A stretch of 64,000 nucleotides of DNA from positions 62,001 through 126,000 of the forward strand of contig NZ_VFEV01000015.1 in NCBI RefSeq assembly GCF_007858275.1, given 5' to 3'. The position numbers and the translations under genes are program-made. This document shows, piece after piece, positions 31,003 through 39,551 of this stretch. The stretch's first letter is position 1, and each line of letters opens with the position of its first letter. The notes beneath the pieces were generated by a model. It made no database searches. It saw nothing but the letters and a program-made list of their open reading frames with translations, and was not told the origin of the DNA. The DNA is from Pseudomonas proteolytica (GTDB lineage Bacteria; Pseudomonadota; Gammaproteobacteria; Pseudomonadales; Pseudomonadaceae).

Positions 31003-32143
31003 GGGAACTGTCCTGCTGGCGGGCCGGACGCGTATCCACCGTGGCGATCACTGACATTCCCGGCAAGATCGCGGGGCCGTTGACCTCGTCCGCGACCAGG
31101 CGGATCTTCACCGGAAAACGCTGCACGATCTTGGTGAAATTGCCGGTGGCGTTGTCCGGCGGCAACAAGGCGAATACCGCGCCGGAACCGGGGGCGATAC
31201 TTTCCACCTGGCCGCGCCAGCGCTGGCCGGCAAAACTGTCCACCGCAATATCCACCGATTGCCCCGGCGCCATGTGCTGCAACTGGGTTTCCTTGTAATT
31301 GGCGATCACATAGGCCTGCTCCACCGGCACCACCGCCAGCAACGGCAGGCCCGGCATCACGTACTGCTGGCGACGGACCTTGCGCTGGCCCACGACCCCG
31401 TCGAACGGCGCGCGGATTGCTGTGTCATTCAAGGCATTGCGGGCCAGGGCCAGATTGGCCTGGGCCTCGCCCACCCGGGCCTGGGATTCGGCGATGCGCG
31501 CTTGGGCCTGTTGGCGACGCGCCTGCAAGACTTGGCACTGAGCCTGCTGCCGGGCCACTTGGGCACGGGCTTCGGTCACCGCCGCCAGAGCCTTGGCCTG
31601 GCCGGCACTGGCGGTTTCCAGGCGCTCACGGGTAGCGATCTGCTGGTCCACCAGATCGCGATAACGCAGGTAGTCCAGGCGCGCACGATGGGCCTCGGCC
31701 TCGTTGCTATGCAAGGCCGCCTGGGCCTGGGCGATGCGTTGCTGCTGCTCGGCCAGCCGCGCGTCCAGGGTATGCAGGCTGGACTGGCGCGCCGTCGCCG
31801 CTGCCCGGGCTTGCTGCAACTTCGCCTCGGAGCTGCGCAACTGCTCGATAAAGTCCCGGTCATCCAACTGCACCAGCACATCGCCCGCCTTCACCGGCTG
31901 GTTGTCCTCCACCAGCACCTGGGCCACGTAGCCGGCGATGCGCGGGCTGACCGCCACCCAGTCGGCACGGACGTAGGCATCGTCGGTCTCTTCAAGGAAC
32001 CGCCCCCACTGCCACCAATACCCGGCAAACAGCCCCAGCCCCAGCAGCGTCGCCAGGGAGGCGCCTGTGAGCAGTGCGCGGCGATGGCGTTGCATCAAGC
32101 TGGGAGTGGATTGCAGGATGGCGGGTTCAACAGCCTGGTTCAT
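30992..32143 (-). CDS. HlyD/EmrA-family membrane fusion protein
   Basis: 383 aa. There is one N-terminal membrane anchor (RALLTGASLATLLGLGLFAGYWW), then a lipoyl/barrel-sandwich half (RIAGYVAQVLVEDNQPVKAGDVL), a long Ala/Gln-rich alpha-hairpin coiled coil (about residues 100-215), the second lipoyl half (IRAPFDGVVGQRKVRRQQYV) and a beta-barrel region. It bridges the DHA2 pump and the outer-membrane channel in the periplasm. It overlaps the outer-membrane factor gene by ATGA and the pump gene at its own stop, so the three should be made together. Confidence 0.93.
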   Translation of the reverse strand: MNQAVEPAILQSTPSLMQRHRRALLTGASLATLLGLGLFAGYWWQWGRFLEETDDAYVRADWVAVSPRIAGYVAQVLVEDNQPVKAGDVLVQLDDRDFIEQLRSSEAKLQQARAAATARQSSLHTLDARLAEQQQRIAQAQAALHSNEAEAHRARLDYLRYRDLVDQQIATRERLETASAGQAKALAAVTEARAQVARQQAQCQVLQARRQQAQARIAESQARVGEAQANLALARNALNDTAIRAPFDGVVGQRKVRRQQYVMPGLPLLAVVPVEQAYVIANYKETQLQHMAPGQSVDIAVDSFAGQRWRGQVESIAPGSGAVFALLPPDNATGNFTKIVQRFPVKIRLVADEVNGPAILPGMSVIATVDTRPARQQDSSHGG

Positions 32144-33618
32144 GGCTTGGCTCCAAGGGCAGCAAGGGGTAAGGGTTGAGGTTGATCGTCACGTTGCCAG
32201 CCGCCACCCAGAGCCTGGAACAGGTCGATCTGGCGGTTGACCAAGCGCAGGTCTGCCTGGGCCAGGGTGGCCTGCAGGCTGACCAGGCTGCGCTCGCTGT
32301 CGAGCAATTGCAGGGCATCAAGGGCACCGGCCCGATAACTGCGGGTGGCCAGTTCAAACGCCTGCTGGCTGTTGTCCAGCGCGGCTTGCAGGGCCTGACG
32401 ACGCTGCTGTTCGCCCTGGTACAGCGCCAGGGCTTGTTCGACCTGTTTCAAGGCGCTCAGTACCGTGGCGTCGAAACGCGCCTGGGCCTCGCGCGCCTGG
32501 GCCTGGCGCTGGCCCACCCGGGCCTGGGCGACGCCGCGGTTGGGAAAGCGCCAGGACAACAACGGCCCCACGGAATACACCAGCGCCTCACTGTCCCCCA
32601 ACTTGCCCAGGCTGCTCGCCGAAGACTCAAGTGCAGCACCGAACGTCACTCGCGGGTACAACTCGGCGCGTGCGACGCCAATGGCCAGCGTGGCCGCCTG
32701 CAATTGGCGCTCGGCACGCCGGATATCGGCACGCCGTTGCACCAGCGCCCAGCCGTCCCCCACGGGCAGCGGCGCCTGCAATTGCGGGGGCTGGGCACAG
32801 CTGTTGCGGGCCACGTCCTGGGGCCGCATGCCACTTAGCACCGCCAATTCATACAGTGCGGCCTGATGGCGGGCAGTCAACATGGGCAACGGCGCACGGG
32901 TTTCTTCCAGCAGGCCATTGAGGCGCGCCAGGTCCAGAGCGGTGGCCGCACCGGCCTGCTGCAGTTTGCGAGTGACTTCGACACTGCGCTCCAACACCTG
33001 CACCGAATGACGCTGCACCTGGCTGCTGAAGGCATAGACGCACGCCTGGCCATAGGCCCGCGTGGTTTGCGCGGCCACCGTCACCCGCCACTCGTCCTCC
33101 AGCGCCCGCGCTGCCTGCGCATCGGCGCGGGCGGCAGCCAGGCGGTAACGCACCTCGCCCCACAGGTCCAGGGTGTAGCTCAGGGAGAATCCGGGAGCAT
33201 GGCTCCACTCGGCATCGGCATGTTCACCGGTGGCCTGGGCCAGGGTCTGGTCGTCGCGACTGCGGCCATAGCCCACGCCGTAGGTCAGCAAGGTCGAGGG
33301 CTGGCGCTGGCGGTCGACCTGCTCCAGGCGGGCCAGCAGCGCATCGACGTGCGCGGCGGCGGCCTCAAGGTCTTTGTTGTGGCGCAAGGCCTGCTCGACC
33401 AACAGGTCCAGTTGCCGGTCGCGGTAAAGCTGCCACCAGCGCTGGGGCAGCGCCTGGGTTGCCGACCCGCTGGACAATTGCGGTATCGCCTGGGCCGCCA
33501 ACGGCGCTGCAGGTTCGTCGGGCAGGCCGCTGCATCCGGCCAGCGCGCCCAGCAGAAGCAGCGTCAGGGCTGCCGGGGATCGATTGCTAGTGGGGGGATG
33601 AACGACAAGGCTGGGCAT
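32140..33618 (-). CDS. Outer-membrane efflux lipoprotein (OprM/NodT family)
   Basis: 492 aa. I take the ATG at 33618; a GTG one codon earlier is possible. The signal peptide ends in a lipobox (LAGC) near residue 30. The two-repeat TolC fold shows as WWQLYRDRQLDLLVEQALRHNKDLEAAAAHVDA, SYTLDLWGEVR, RRADIRRAERQLQAA and LSWRFPNRGVAQARV. It forms the exit duct of the tripartite exporter with the two downstream genes. An AraC-type regulator lies directly upstream on the same strand, about 115 bp away. Confidence 0.93.
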   Translation of the reverse strand: MPSLVVHPPTSNRSPAALTLLLLGALAGCSGLPDEPAAPLAAQAIPQLSSGSATQALPQRWWQLYRDRQLDLLVEQALRHNKDLEAAAAHVDALLARLEQVDRQRQPSTLLTYGVGYGRSRDDQTLAQATGEHADAEWSHAPGFSLSYTLDLWGEVRYRLAAARADAQAARALEDEWRVTVAAQTTRAYGQACVYAFSSQVQRHSVQVLERSVEVTRKLQQAGAATALDLARLNGLLEETRAPLPMLTARHQAALYELAVLSGMRPQDVARNSCAQPPQLQAPLPVGDGWALVQRRADIRRAERQLQAATLAIGVARAELYPRVTFGAALESSASSLGKLGDSEALVYSVGPLLSWRFPNRGVAQARVGQRQAQAREAQARFDATVLSALKQVEQALALYQGEQQRRQALQAALDNSQQAFELATRSYRAGALDALQLLDSERSLVSLQATLAQADLRLVNRQIDLFQALGGGWQRDDQPQPLPLAALGAKP

Positions 33619-33732
33619 CACAAAGCTCGCTGAAGAATGAGCTTTGCAGATTAGGCATGCGCCCTGGCGGATTCGCCCGCGCCAGGGCCATGTATCGTCG
33701 CCAAATGGACAATAGGGTTACATGAAGCAACA

Positions 33733-34479
33733 TCAGGCCCCAGGGCGGAAATGACTCGGCGGATACCCCAGCGAACGACGGAACATCGCACTGAACGCGC
33801 TGGGGCTTTGATAACCATGTTCCAGCGCTACTTCCAGGATGGAGGCGCCCTGGGCCAGTAACTTGAGGCTCAACGCCAGGCGCGCACGCTTGCGCCATTC
33901 GCCAAAGCTCATGCCCAGCTCGCGCTGGAAAATCCGGCTCAGGGTGCGTGCGCTCATGTTCAGGGTGTCGGCCCAGGACTCCAGGCTGCTGTCATCGGCC
34001 GGGTTGCGGATGAACCGCGTACACAACCTGGCCAGCCGTGCGTCGCCGGGCACCGGTACGTGCATCGCCACCACCGGCGCGGCCAGCAACTCCATGCGGA
34101 TCAACTCCACCATCGCCAGCAGGCGCGGGTTGTTGACCTGACCGGCGATCAGCGTGGCGGCCACGATCAGCTCCCGCAACAGCGCGGACACCTCGATCAC
34201 CTGGCACGTGCGGCCAAGGCTAGGCTCCACCTCAGGCATGAGAAACAAGGTGCGCATGTGCACCTCGCCGGCCATGCGAATTTCGTGGGGCGTCCCGGCG
34301 GGCACCCACAACGCGTGCCCGGACGGCACCAGCCAACTGCCCTGGGCCGTACTCACCACCATTACCCCGGTGACGCCGTGAATCAGTTGCGCCTGGGTAT
34401 GACAATGGGGATGGACCACTTCGTCGTTGCGGTAGTTGTCGGCATAAGCCTCAAGCCAAGGCCGGGGCGCAGTTGTCAT
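33733..34479 (-). CDS. AraC-family regulator with N-terminal cupin domain
   Basis: 248 aa. The cupin-like half has VVHPHCHTQAQLIHGVTGVM and LVPSGHALWVPAGTPHEI; the C-terminal AraC double helix-turn-helix has ESWADTLNMSARTLSRIFQRELGMSFGEWRKRARL and ALEHGYQSPSAFSAMFRRSLGYPPSHFR. Proteins of this layout often regulate the adjacent exporter in response to a small molecule bound by the cupin. The three-gene efflux operon follows on the same strand; the SDR gene is divergent across 162 bp. Confidence 0.92.
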   Translation of the reverse strand: MTTAPRPWLEAYADNYRNDEVVHPHCHTQAQLIHGVTGVMVVSTAQGSWLVPSGHALWVPAGTPHEIRMAGEVHMRTLFLMPEVEPSLGRTCQVIEVSALLRELIVAATLIAGQVNNPRLLAMVELIRMELLAAPVVAMHVPVPGDARLARLCTRFIRNPADDSSLESWADTLNMSARTLSRIFQRELGMSFGEWRKRARLALSLKLLAQGASILEVALEHGYQSPSAFSAMFRRSLGYPPSHFRPGA

Positions 34480-34641
34480 GGGCAGCGTCTCACGTCGTTA
34501 AGCCAGTGATTCTAACCAAAAGCCCAATGGCGAAAACGATAGATATAGACAGCCATCGTCGCATTTCGGACAAGCCACTGAACTTGTGCCGCGCACCGTC
34601 AGTCAGCTCAATGGACTCCCGCAATAAAGGTTGGGTGGACA

Positions 34642-35442
34642 ATGCGCATCTCGTTGGAACAACAAGTGGCCGTGGTCACCGGCGCCAGCTCCGGCATCGG
34701 CGCGGGCGCCGCCAGGGCTTTGGCCGCGGCCGGCGCGGCGGTAGTGGTGAACTACAACCGTCAGGCAGAGCCCGCCCAGGCCCTGGCGGCGCAGATCAAC
34801 CAGAGTGGCGGCCGGGCCCTGGCCATCGGCGCCGATGTGTCCCGGGAGGACGATGTCGAGCGCCTGTTTGCGCAGGCCCTCGACGCCTTCGGTCATCTCG
34901 ACATTCTGGTGGCCAATTCCGGCCTGCAAAAAGACGCCGCCATCAGCGACATGACCCTTGAGCAGTGGAACACGGTGATCGGCGTCAACCTCACCGGGCA
35001 GTTCCTCTGCGCCCGCGCCGCCCTGCGCATTTTCAATCGCCAGGGCGTGCGAGCAGGCGTATCCCGGGCCGCCGGCAAAATCATCCACATGAGCTCGGTG
35101 CACCAGTTGATCCCATGGGCCGGCCACGTCAACTACGCCGCGTCCAAAGGCGGCGTCGAGATGTTGATGCGCAGCCTCGCCCAAGAAGTCAGCCACCAAC
35201 GGATCCGCATCAACGGCATCGCGCCGGGGGCGATCCGCACGGCCATCAACCGCGCCGCCACCGAGGGCGATGCCGAGCAGGCGCTGCTGAAACTGATCCC
35301 CTATGGCCGCGTCGGTGACGTCGAAGATGTGGCCAACGCCGTGGTCTGGCTGGCCAGTGATGCCTCCGACTATGTGGTGGGCAGCACCTTGTTTATCGAC
35401 GGCGGCATGAGCCTCTACCCGGAGTTCAAAGACAATGGTTGA
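34642..35442 (+). CDS. Short-chain dehydrogenase/reductase (glucose 1-dehydrogenase-like)
   Basis: 266 aa classical SDR. NAD(P)-binding TGASSGIG, structural NSG (variant of NAG), catalytic Ser in MSSVHQL, YAASKGG (Tyr and Lys), GAIRTAIN, and a C-terminal FIDGGM. The overall pattern is that of the glucose 1-dehydrogenase group, but SDR substrates cannot be fixed by eye. The GH15 gene begins before its stop (8-base overlap), so the two are translationally coupled and may act on related sugars. Confidence 0.9.
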   Translation: MRISLEQQVAVVTGASSGIGAGAARALAAAGAAVVVNYNRQAEPAQALAAQINQSGGRALAIGADVSREDDVERLFAQALDAFGHLDILVANSGLQKDAAISDMTLEQWNTVIGVNLTGQFLCARAALRIFNRQGVRAGVSRAAGKIIHMSSVHQLIPWAGHVNYAASKGGVEMLMRSLAQEVSHQRIRINGIAPGAIRTAINRAATEGDAEQALLKLIPYGRVGDVEDVANAVVWLASDASDYVVGSTLFIDGGMSLYPEFKDNG

Positions 35443-37261
35443 TCTGAAAAACGAAGCTCAAAGCGCCATCGATGCCCACGGCATCATCGGCGACATGCGC
35501 AGTGCGGCACTGATCAACGACCAGGGCAGCATCGACTTTTTCTGCTGGCCGGAATTCGACAGCCCGTCGATCTTCTGCTCACTGCTGGACTCCCCCGCCG
35601 CCGGGATCTTCCAACTGACGCCGGACCTGCCCCAGGCGCGTCGGGAACAGATCTATCTGCCGGACACCAATGTCCTGCAAACCCGCTGGTTGAGCGATGA
35701 AGCGGTGGTGGAAATCACCGACCTGCTGAGCATCAGCGACGATGTCGACGACCTGCCCCTGCTGATCCGCCGTGTGCGCGTGGTGAGCGGCAAGGCCACC
35801 CTGCACATGCGCTGCGCGGTGCGCCATGACTATGCCAGGGCACCCACGCGGGCCACGGCCGATAACGCTGATGTGTGCTTCGAAGCAGCGGGCCTGCCTG
35901 GCCTGCGCCTGGCCAGCAGCCAGCCTTTGCAGATCGACAATGACGCCGCCGTCGCCTGCTTTACCCTGGACCAGGACCAAGGTGCCGAATTTGTCCTGGG
36001 CGGCCTGGACGATGTGCGCGTCGACAGCAGCGGCACCGACCTGTGCCTGCAGCACACCCTGGCGTTCTGGCGCGGCTGGCTGGCCCAGTCCAACTATCGC
36101 GGGCGCTGGCGGGAAATGGTCAATCGCTCGGCCCTGACCCTGAAGTTGCTGACCTCACGCAAACACGGCGCGATCCTCGCTGCGGCCACCTTCGGCCTGC
36201 CGGAAGCCCCAGGTGGCGAACGCAACTGGGACTACCGCTACACCTGGATCCGCGACGCCTCGTTCACCGTCTACGCCTTTATGCGCCTGGGTTTTGTCCA
36301 GGAAGCCAATGACTACATGCGTTGGTTGCGCGGGCGCGTCAGCGACTGCTGCGGGCAGCCGATGAAAATCAACATCCTGTATGGCATCGACGGCCGCCAA
36401 CAGCTGCCGGAAACCGAGTTGACCCACCTCAGCGGCCATGGCGGCGCGCAACCGGTGCGCATTGGCAACGAGGCCTTTGACCAGGTGCAACTGGATATTT
36501 TCGGCGAACTGATGGACGCGGTGTACCTGGTCAACAAGTACGGCGAAGCCATCTCCCATGAGGGCTGGAAACATACCCTGGAAGTGGTGGACCAGGTGTG
36601 CGAGACCTGGAACCAGAAAGACGTCGGCATCTGGGAGATGCGCGGCGAGCAACATCACTTCCTGCACTCGCGCCTGATGTGCTGGGTCGCCCTCGACCGC
36701 GCGATCCGCCTGGCCTCCAAGCGTTCGCTGCCGGCACCTTTTGCCCGCTGGGACCAGACCCGCCAGGCGATATATGAAGATATCTGGAGCAACTTCTGGA
36801 ACGAGGAACGCGGGCATTTCGTGCAGCACATCGGCAGCACCGCCCTGGATGGTTCGATGCTGTTGATGCCACTGGTGCGCTTCGTGGCAGCCACCGACCC
36901 GCGCTGGTTGTCGACCCTGGAGGCCATCCAAAAAAGCCTGGTGCGCGATGGCATGGTGTACCGCTATCGCAATGACGACAGCCAGATTGATGGCCTGCAA
37001 GGCACTGAGGGTGCGTTTACTGCCTGCTCATTCTGGTATGTCGAATGCCTGGCTCGCGCAGGCCAAGTGGAAAAGGCCCACCTGGAATTCGAGCAACTGC
37101 TGCGCTATGCCAACCCGCTGGGGTTGTATGCCGAGGAATTCGACAGCCAGGCGCGACACCTGGGCAACACACCACAGGCCCTGAGCCATTTGGCGCTGAT
37201 CAGCGCGGCGACGTTTCTGGATCGCAAGTTGAGTGGAGAGAAAACGGTGTGGCAGCCTTGA
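35435..37261 (+). CDS. Glycoside hydrolase family 15 (glucoamylase/trehalase-like)
   Basis: 608 aa cytoplasmic protein without a signal peptide. N-terminal beta domain (IDAHGIIGDMRSAALINDQGSIDFFCWPEFDSPSIF), then the (alpha/alpha)6 barrel: NWDYRYTWIRDASFTVYAFMRLGF holds the WxRD substrate-binding stretch, followed by WEMRGEQHHFLHSRLMCWVALDRA and a C-terminal EGAFTACSFWYVECLARAGQ region with the second acidic position. Bacterial GH15 enzymes of this size cleave alpha-glucans or trehalose to glucose. The coupled SDR could oxidise the released sugar; that link is inference. Confidence 0.92.
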   Translation: MVDLKNEAQSAIDAHGIIGDMRSAALINDQGSIDFFCWPEFDSPSIFCSLLDSPAAGIFQLTPDLPQARREQIYLPDTNVLQTRWLSDEAVVEITDLLSISDDVDDLPLLIRRVRVVSGKATLHMRCAVRHDYARAPTRATADNADVCFEAAGLPGLRLASSQPLQIDNDAAVACFTLDQDQGAEFVLGGLDDVRVDSSGTDLCLQHTLAFWRGWLAQSNYRGRWREMVNRSALTLKLLTSRKHGAILAAATFGLPEAPGGERNWDYRYTWIRDASFTVYAFMRLGFVQEANDYMRWLRGRVSDCCGQPMKINILYGIDGRQQLPETELTHLSGHGGAQPVRIGNEAFDQVQLDIFGELMDAVYLVNKYGEAISHEGWKHTLEVVDQVCETWNQKDVGIWEMRGEQHHFLHSRLMCWVALDRAIRLASKRSLPAPFARWDQTRQAIYEDIWSNFWNEERGHFVQHIGSTALDGSMLLMPLVRFVAATDPRWLSTLEAIQKSLVRDGMVYRYRNDDSQIDGLQGTEGAFTACSFWYVECLARAGQVEKAHLEFEQLLRYANPLGLYAEEFDSQARHLGNTPQALSHLALISAATFLDRKLSGEKTVWQP

Positions 37262-37312
37262 TCCGCTGGCTTTACAGCGCTGGGCTCACTGGCTGTGGCG
37301 AGCGGGCTTGTT

Positions 37313-37444
37313 GTGGCGAGCGGGCTTGCCCCGCGCTGGGCTGCGAAGCAGCCCCAAAACCTGTTTTCGCGATCTGCCTGAGGGAACTCGGTGGCCCTAT
37401 TGGGGCTGCTTCGCAGCCCAGCGCGGGGCAAGCCCGCTCGCCAC
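37313..37444. repeat. Perfect 44-bp inverted repeat (REP-type)
   Basis: Arm 37313-37356 (GTGGCGAGCGGGCTTGCCCC...GCAGCCCCA) is the exact reverse complement of arm 37401-37444, with a 44-base spacer. Partial REP copies flank it at 37293-37310 and 37450-37480. It occupies most of the 430-bp gap after the GH15 gene. Confidence 0.9.
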
Positions 37445-37560
37445 GACAAGCCAGCTCGCCACAATAAGCCCGCTTGCCATTGGCATCGCAGAACCTCGAC
37501 TTCTTTCATAATCGGAAAAAGCCAGGTATATACCGCTCCTCCTGTGTTCAAGGAAGAAAC

Positions 37561-37722
37561 ATGATGCCCGATAATGCTCGGCTGTCCCCCATTCTCTCCA
37601 TCCTCATCCACGTACCCGACTGGCGTGCCGCGACCGACGGGTATGCGGCCGCCTTACCTGGTCACTGCTGTCACACGAGCATTGAGCTGACTCAAGCCGG
37701 CGCCGAAAACCGCTCGCGGTAA
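37561..37722 (+). pseudogene. Probable remnant of a VOC (glyoxalase/bleomycin-resistance) family gene
   Basis: An open stretch of 53 codons after an AAGGAAG-like ribosome site starts like VOC proteins (LSPILSILIHVPDWRAATDGYAAALPG, the first strand and helix of the fold), then turns into unrelated sequence (IELTQAGAENRSR) and stops inside the 3' end of the opposite GlxA-type gene. VOC proteins are usually above 110 aa. I read it as a truncated 5' fragment; it could also be a chance ORF. Confidence 0.4.
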
Positions 37723-38660
37723 ACCTGCGGGGTGATCGACAAGGCGCGCAGAAAACTGCGGCGCATGGTCTCTTCGCTGCCAAAACCACATTGCGCGGCG
37801 ATGCGCTTGATTGCTACGGCGCTGTCGGCCAGTTGCCGGCGTGCGGTTTCCACGCGGATCAACTCGACTGCTCGCGCTGGAGTTTGCCCGGTCTCGGCGC
37901 GGTAATGGCGCACGAAGCTGCGTTCGCTCATGCCGCACGCCGCCGCCAGGGTCGGGATGTTCAAGTCCAGGTGCAGGTGTTCGGCAATCCACGCGTGCAA
38001 CTCGCTGAAGCGGCTGCCGCCCTTTTGCAGGGACAGGGTGACGCTGAACTGCGACTGCCCACCGGGGCGCTTGAGAAATACCACCAGGTGCCGCGCCACC
38101 TCCAGGGCGACCGCGCGGCCCAGGTCCTCTTCCACCAGGGCCAGGCACAAATCGATACCGGCGGTGACCCCCGCCGAGGTCCAGACCGACCCCTGCTGGA
38201 TAAAAATCGGATTGGCCTCGACCTGCAGACTCGGGTATTTGCGCGCCAATTCCTCGCAGCGCGTCCAGTGGGTCGCGACACGGCAGCCGTCCAGCAGGCC
38301 GCTGGCAGCCAGCAGGAAGGCGCCGGTACACACCGACGTCACGCGCCGTGAGTGCCGGGCTTTATCCTGCACCCAGGCCACCAGGTCCGGGTCTTCGGCC
38401 GCGCCATACACTCCCCAGCCGCCAGCGATCACCAAGGTGTCGCAGGGCGTCTCGGCGCCAGGCAACGGCTCGGCCACCAGGGCCAGGCCGGCAGAGGTCA
38501 TCACCGGCTCGGCCTGGGCGGCAATCACGTTGACCGCATAGGGCAACGGCAAACCCTGTTGGCGCGCCAGGTCGTTGGCCGAGGCAAACACCTGCAAGGG
38601 GCCGGTGACGTCAAGCACCTGCACATTGGCAAAGGCGAGTACATGGATGATTTTCGGCAT
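37692..38660 (-). CDS. GlxA-family transcriptional regulator (DJ-1/PfpI domain + AraC DNA-binding domain)
   Basis: 322 aa from the ATG at 38660 (MPKIIHVLAF). Residues 1-180 form a class I glutamine amidotransferase-like (DJ-1/PfpI) domain with VTSVCTGAFLLAASGLLDG, keeping the nucleophile-elbow Cys. Residues 220-320 are an AraC helix-turn-helix pair (IPTLAAACGMSERSFVRHYRAETGQTPARAVELIR, RIAAQCGFGSEETMRRSFLRAL). It is divergent from inhA across 90 bp and shares that enzyme's fold, so local control of inhA is likely. The substrate sensed is unknown. Confidence 0.9.
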   Translation of the reverse strand: MPKIIHVLAFANVQVLDVTGPLQVFASANDLARQQGLPLPYAVNVIAAQAEPVMTSAGLALVAEPLPGAETPCDTLVIAGGWGVYGAAEDPDLVAWVQDKARHSRRVTSVCTGAFLLAASGLLDGCRVATHWTRCEELARKYPSLQVEANPIFIQQGSVWTSAGVTAGIDLCLALVEEDLGRAVALEVARHLVVFLKRPGGQSQFSVTLSLQKGGSRFSELHAWIAEHLHLDLNIPTLAAACGMSERSFVRHYRAETGQTPARAVELIRVETARRQLADSAVAIKRIAAQCGFGSEETMRRSFLRALSITPQVYRERFSAPA

Positions 38661-38750
38661 GATTGGCGTGATTCGTGGGCTCAATGGCGTATGCGCCAAA
38701 GCCTAGGCCACTAGAGTGAAGCCGTCCATCCTCTTTCCTGGAGTTTCACC

Positions 38751-39431
38751 ATGACCTTGCAGATCGGCTTTGTGTTGTTCCCCGGCATCCAGCAACTGGA
38801 CCTCACCGGCCCCTACGACGTGCTGGCGTCATTGCCGGATGTGAAGCTGCACCTGATCTGGAAAGACCTGGCGCCACTGACCTCCAGTAGCGGGTTGGTG
38901 CTCAGTCCGACCATCACCTACGACGACTGCCCGGTGCTGGATGTGATCTGCGTACCGGGCGGTTCAGGGGTAGGACCGTTGATGGAAGATGAGCCGACCC
39001 TGGGCTTTCTGCGCCAGCAATCCCAGACCGCACGCTATGTGACGTCGGTGTGTACCGGCTCGCTAGTATTGGGTGCGGCGGGCTTGCTGCGCGGGCGGCG
39101 GGCCACCACGCACTGGGCCTATCACGACATGCTGGCCACCCTGGGCGCGATCCCGGTGCAGGAGCGCGTGGTGCGCGACGGCAACCTGTTTACCGGTGGC
39201 GGTATCACGGCGGGGATTGATTTTGCCCTGACCCTGGCCGCCGAGTTGTACGGCGAGGCGGCCGCGCAACTGGTGCAACTGCAACTCGAATATGCGCCGG
39301 CCCCGCCCTTCAACGCCGGGCGGCCAGACAGCGCACCACAGCCTGTGCTGGACGAGGCCAACAAGCGCACCGCGCAATCACGCAAGACCCGCGGCGAAAT
39401 TACCGCACGGGCAGCGGCGCGGCTGGGCTAA
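38751..39431 (+). CDS. inhA: Isonitrile hydratase (DJ-1/PfpI family)
   Basis: 226 aa, strongly resembling the Pseudomonas putida isonitrile hydratase InhA as I remember it along its whole length (IGFVLFPGIQQLDLTGPYDVLASLPDVKLHL, VICVPGGSGVGPLMEDE, YVTSVCTGSLVLGAAGLLRGRRATTHWAYHDML, NLFTGGGITAGIDFALTLA, LQLEYAPAPPFNAG). The enzyme hydrates isonitriles to N-substituted formamides; the catalytic Cys sits in SVCTGS with an Asp near residue 17 (DLTGP). A GlxA-type regulator is divergent upstream. A REP-type inverted repeat follows the stop. Confidence 0.87.
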   Translation: MTLQIGFVLFPGIQQLDLTGPYDVLASLPDVKLHLIWKDLAPLTSSSGLVLSPTITYDDCPVLDVICVPGGSGVGPLMEDEPTLGFLRQQSQTARYVTSVCTGSLVLGAAGLLRGRRATTHWAYHDMLATLGAIPVQERVVRDGNLFTGGGITAGIDFALTLAAELYGEAAAQLVQLQLEYAPAPPFNAGRPDSAPQPVLDEANKRTAQSRKTRGEITARAAARLG

Positions 39432-39443
39432 AGGCCGAACTAG

Positions 39444-39530
39444 TGTGGGAGCGGGCTTGCCCGCGATGGCGTCGTGTCAGTCACCGAATGTTTTGGCTGA
39501 CCGCTATCGCGGGCAAGCCCGCTCCCACAA
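39444..39530. repeat. REP-type inverted pair
   Basis: TGTGGGAGCGGGCTTGCCCGCGATGGC and its near reverse complement GCTATCGCGGGCAAGCCCGCTCCCACA enclose a spacer of about 34 bases between the convergent inhA and LysE-type genes. Same family as the units at 56024-56571. Confidence 0.85.
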
Positions 39531-39551
39531 GGAGATACACCTGCGCGCCAT

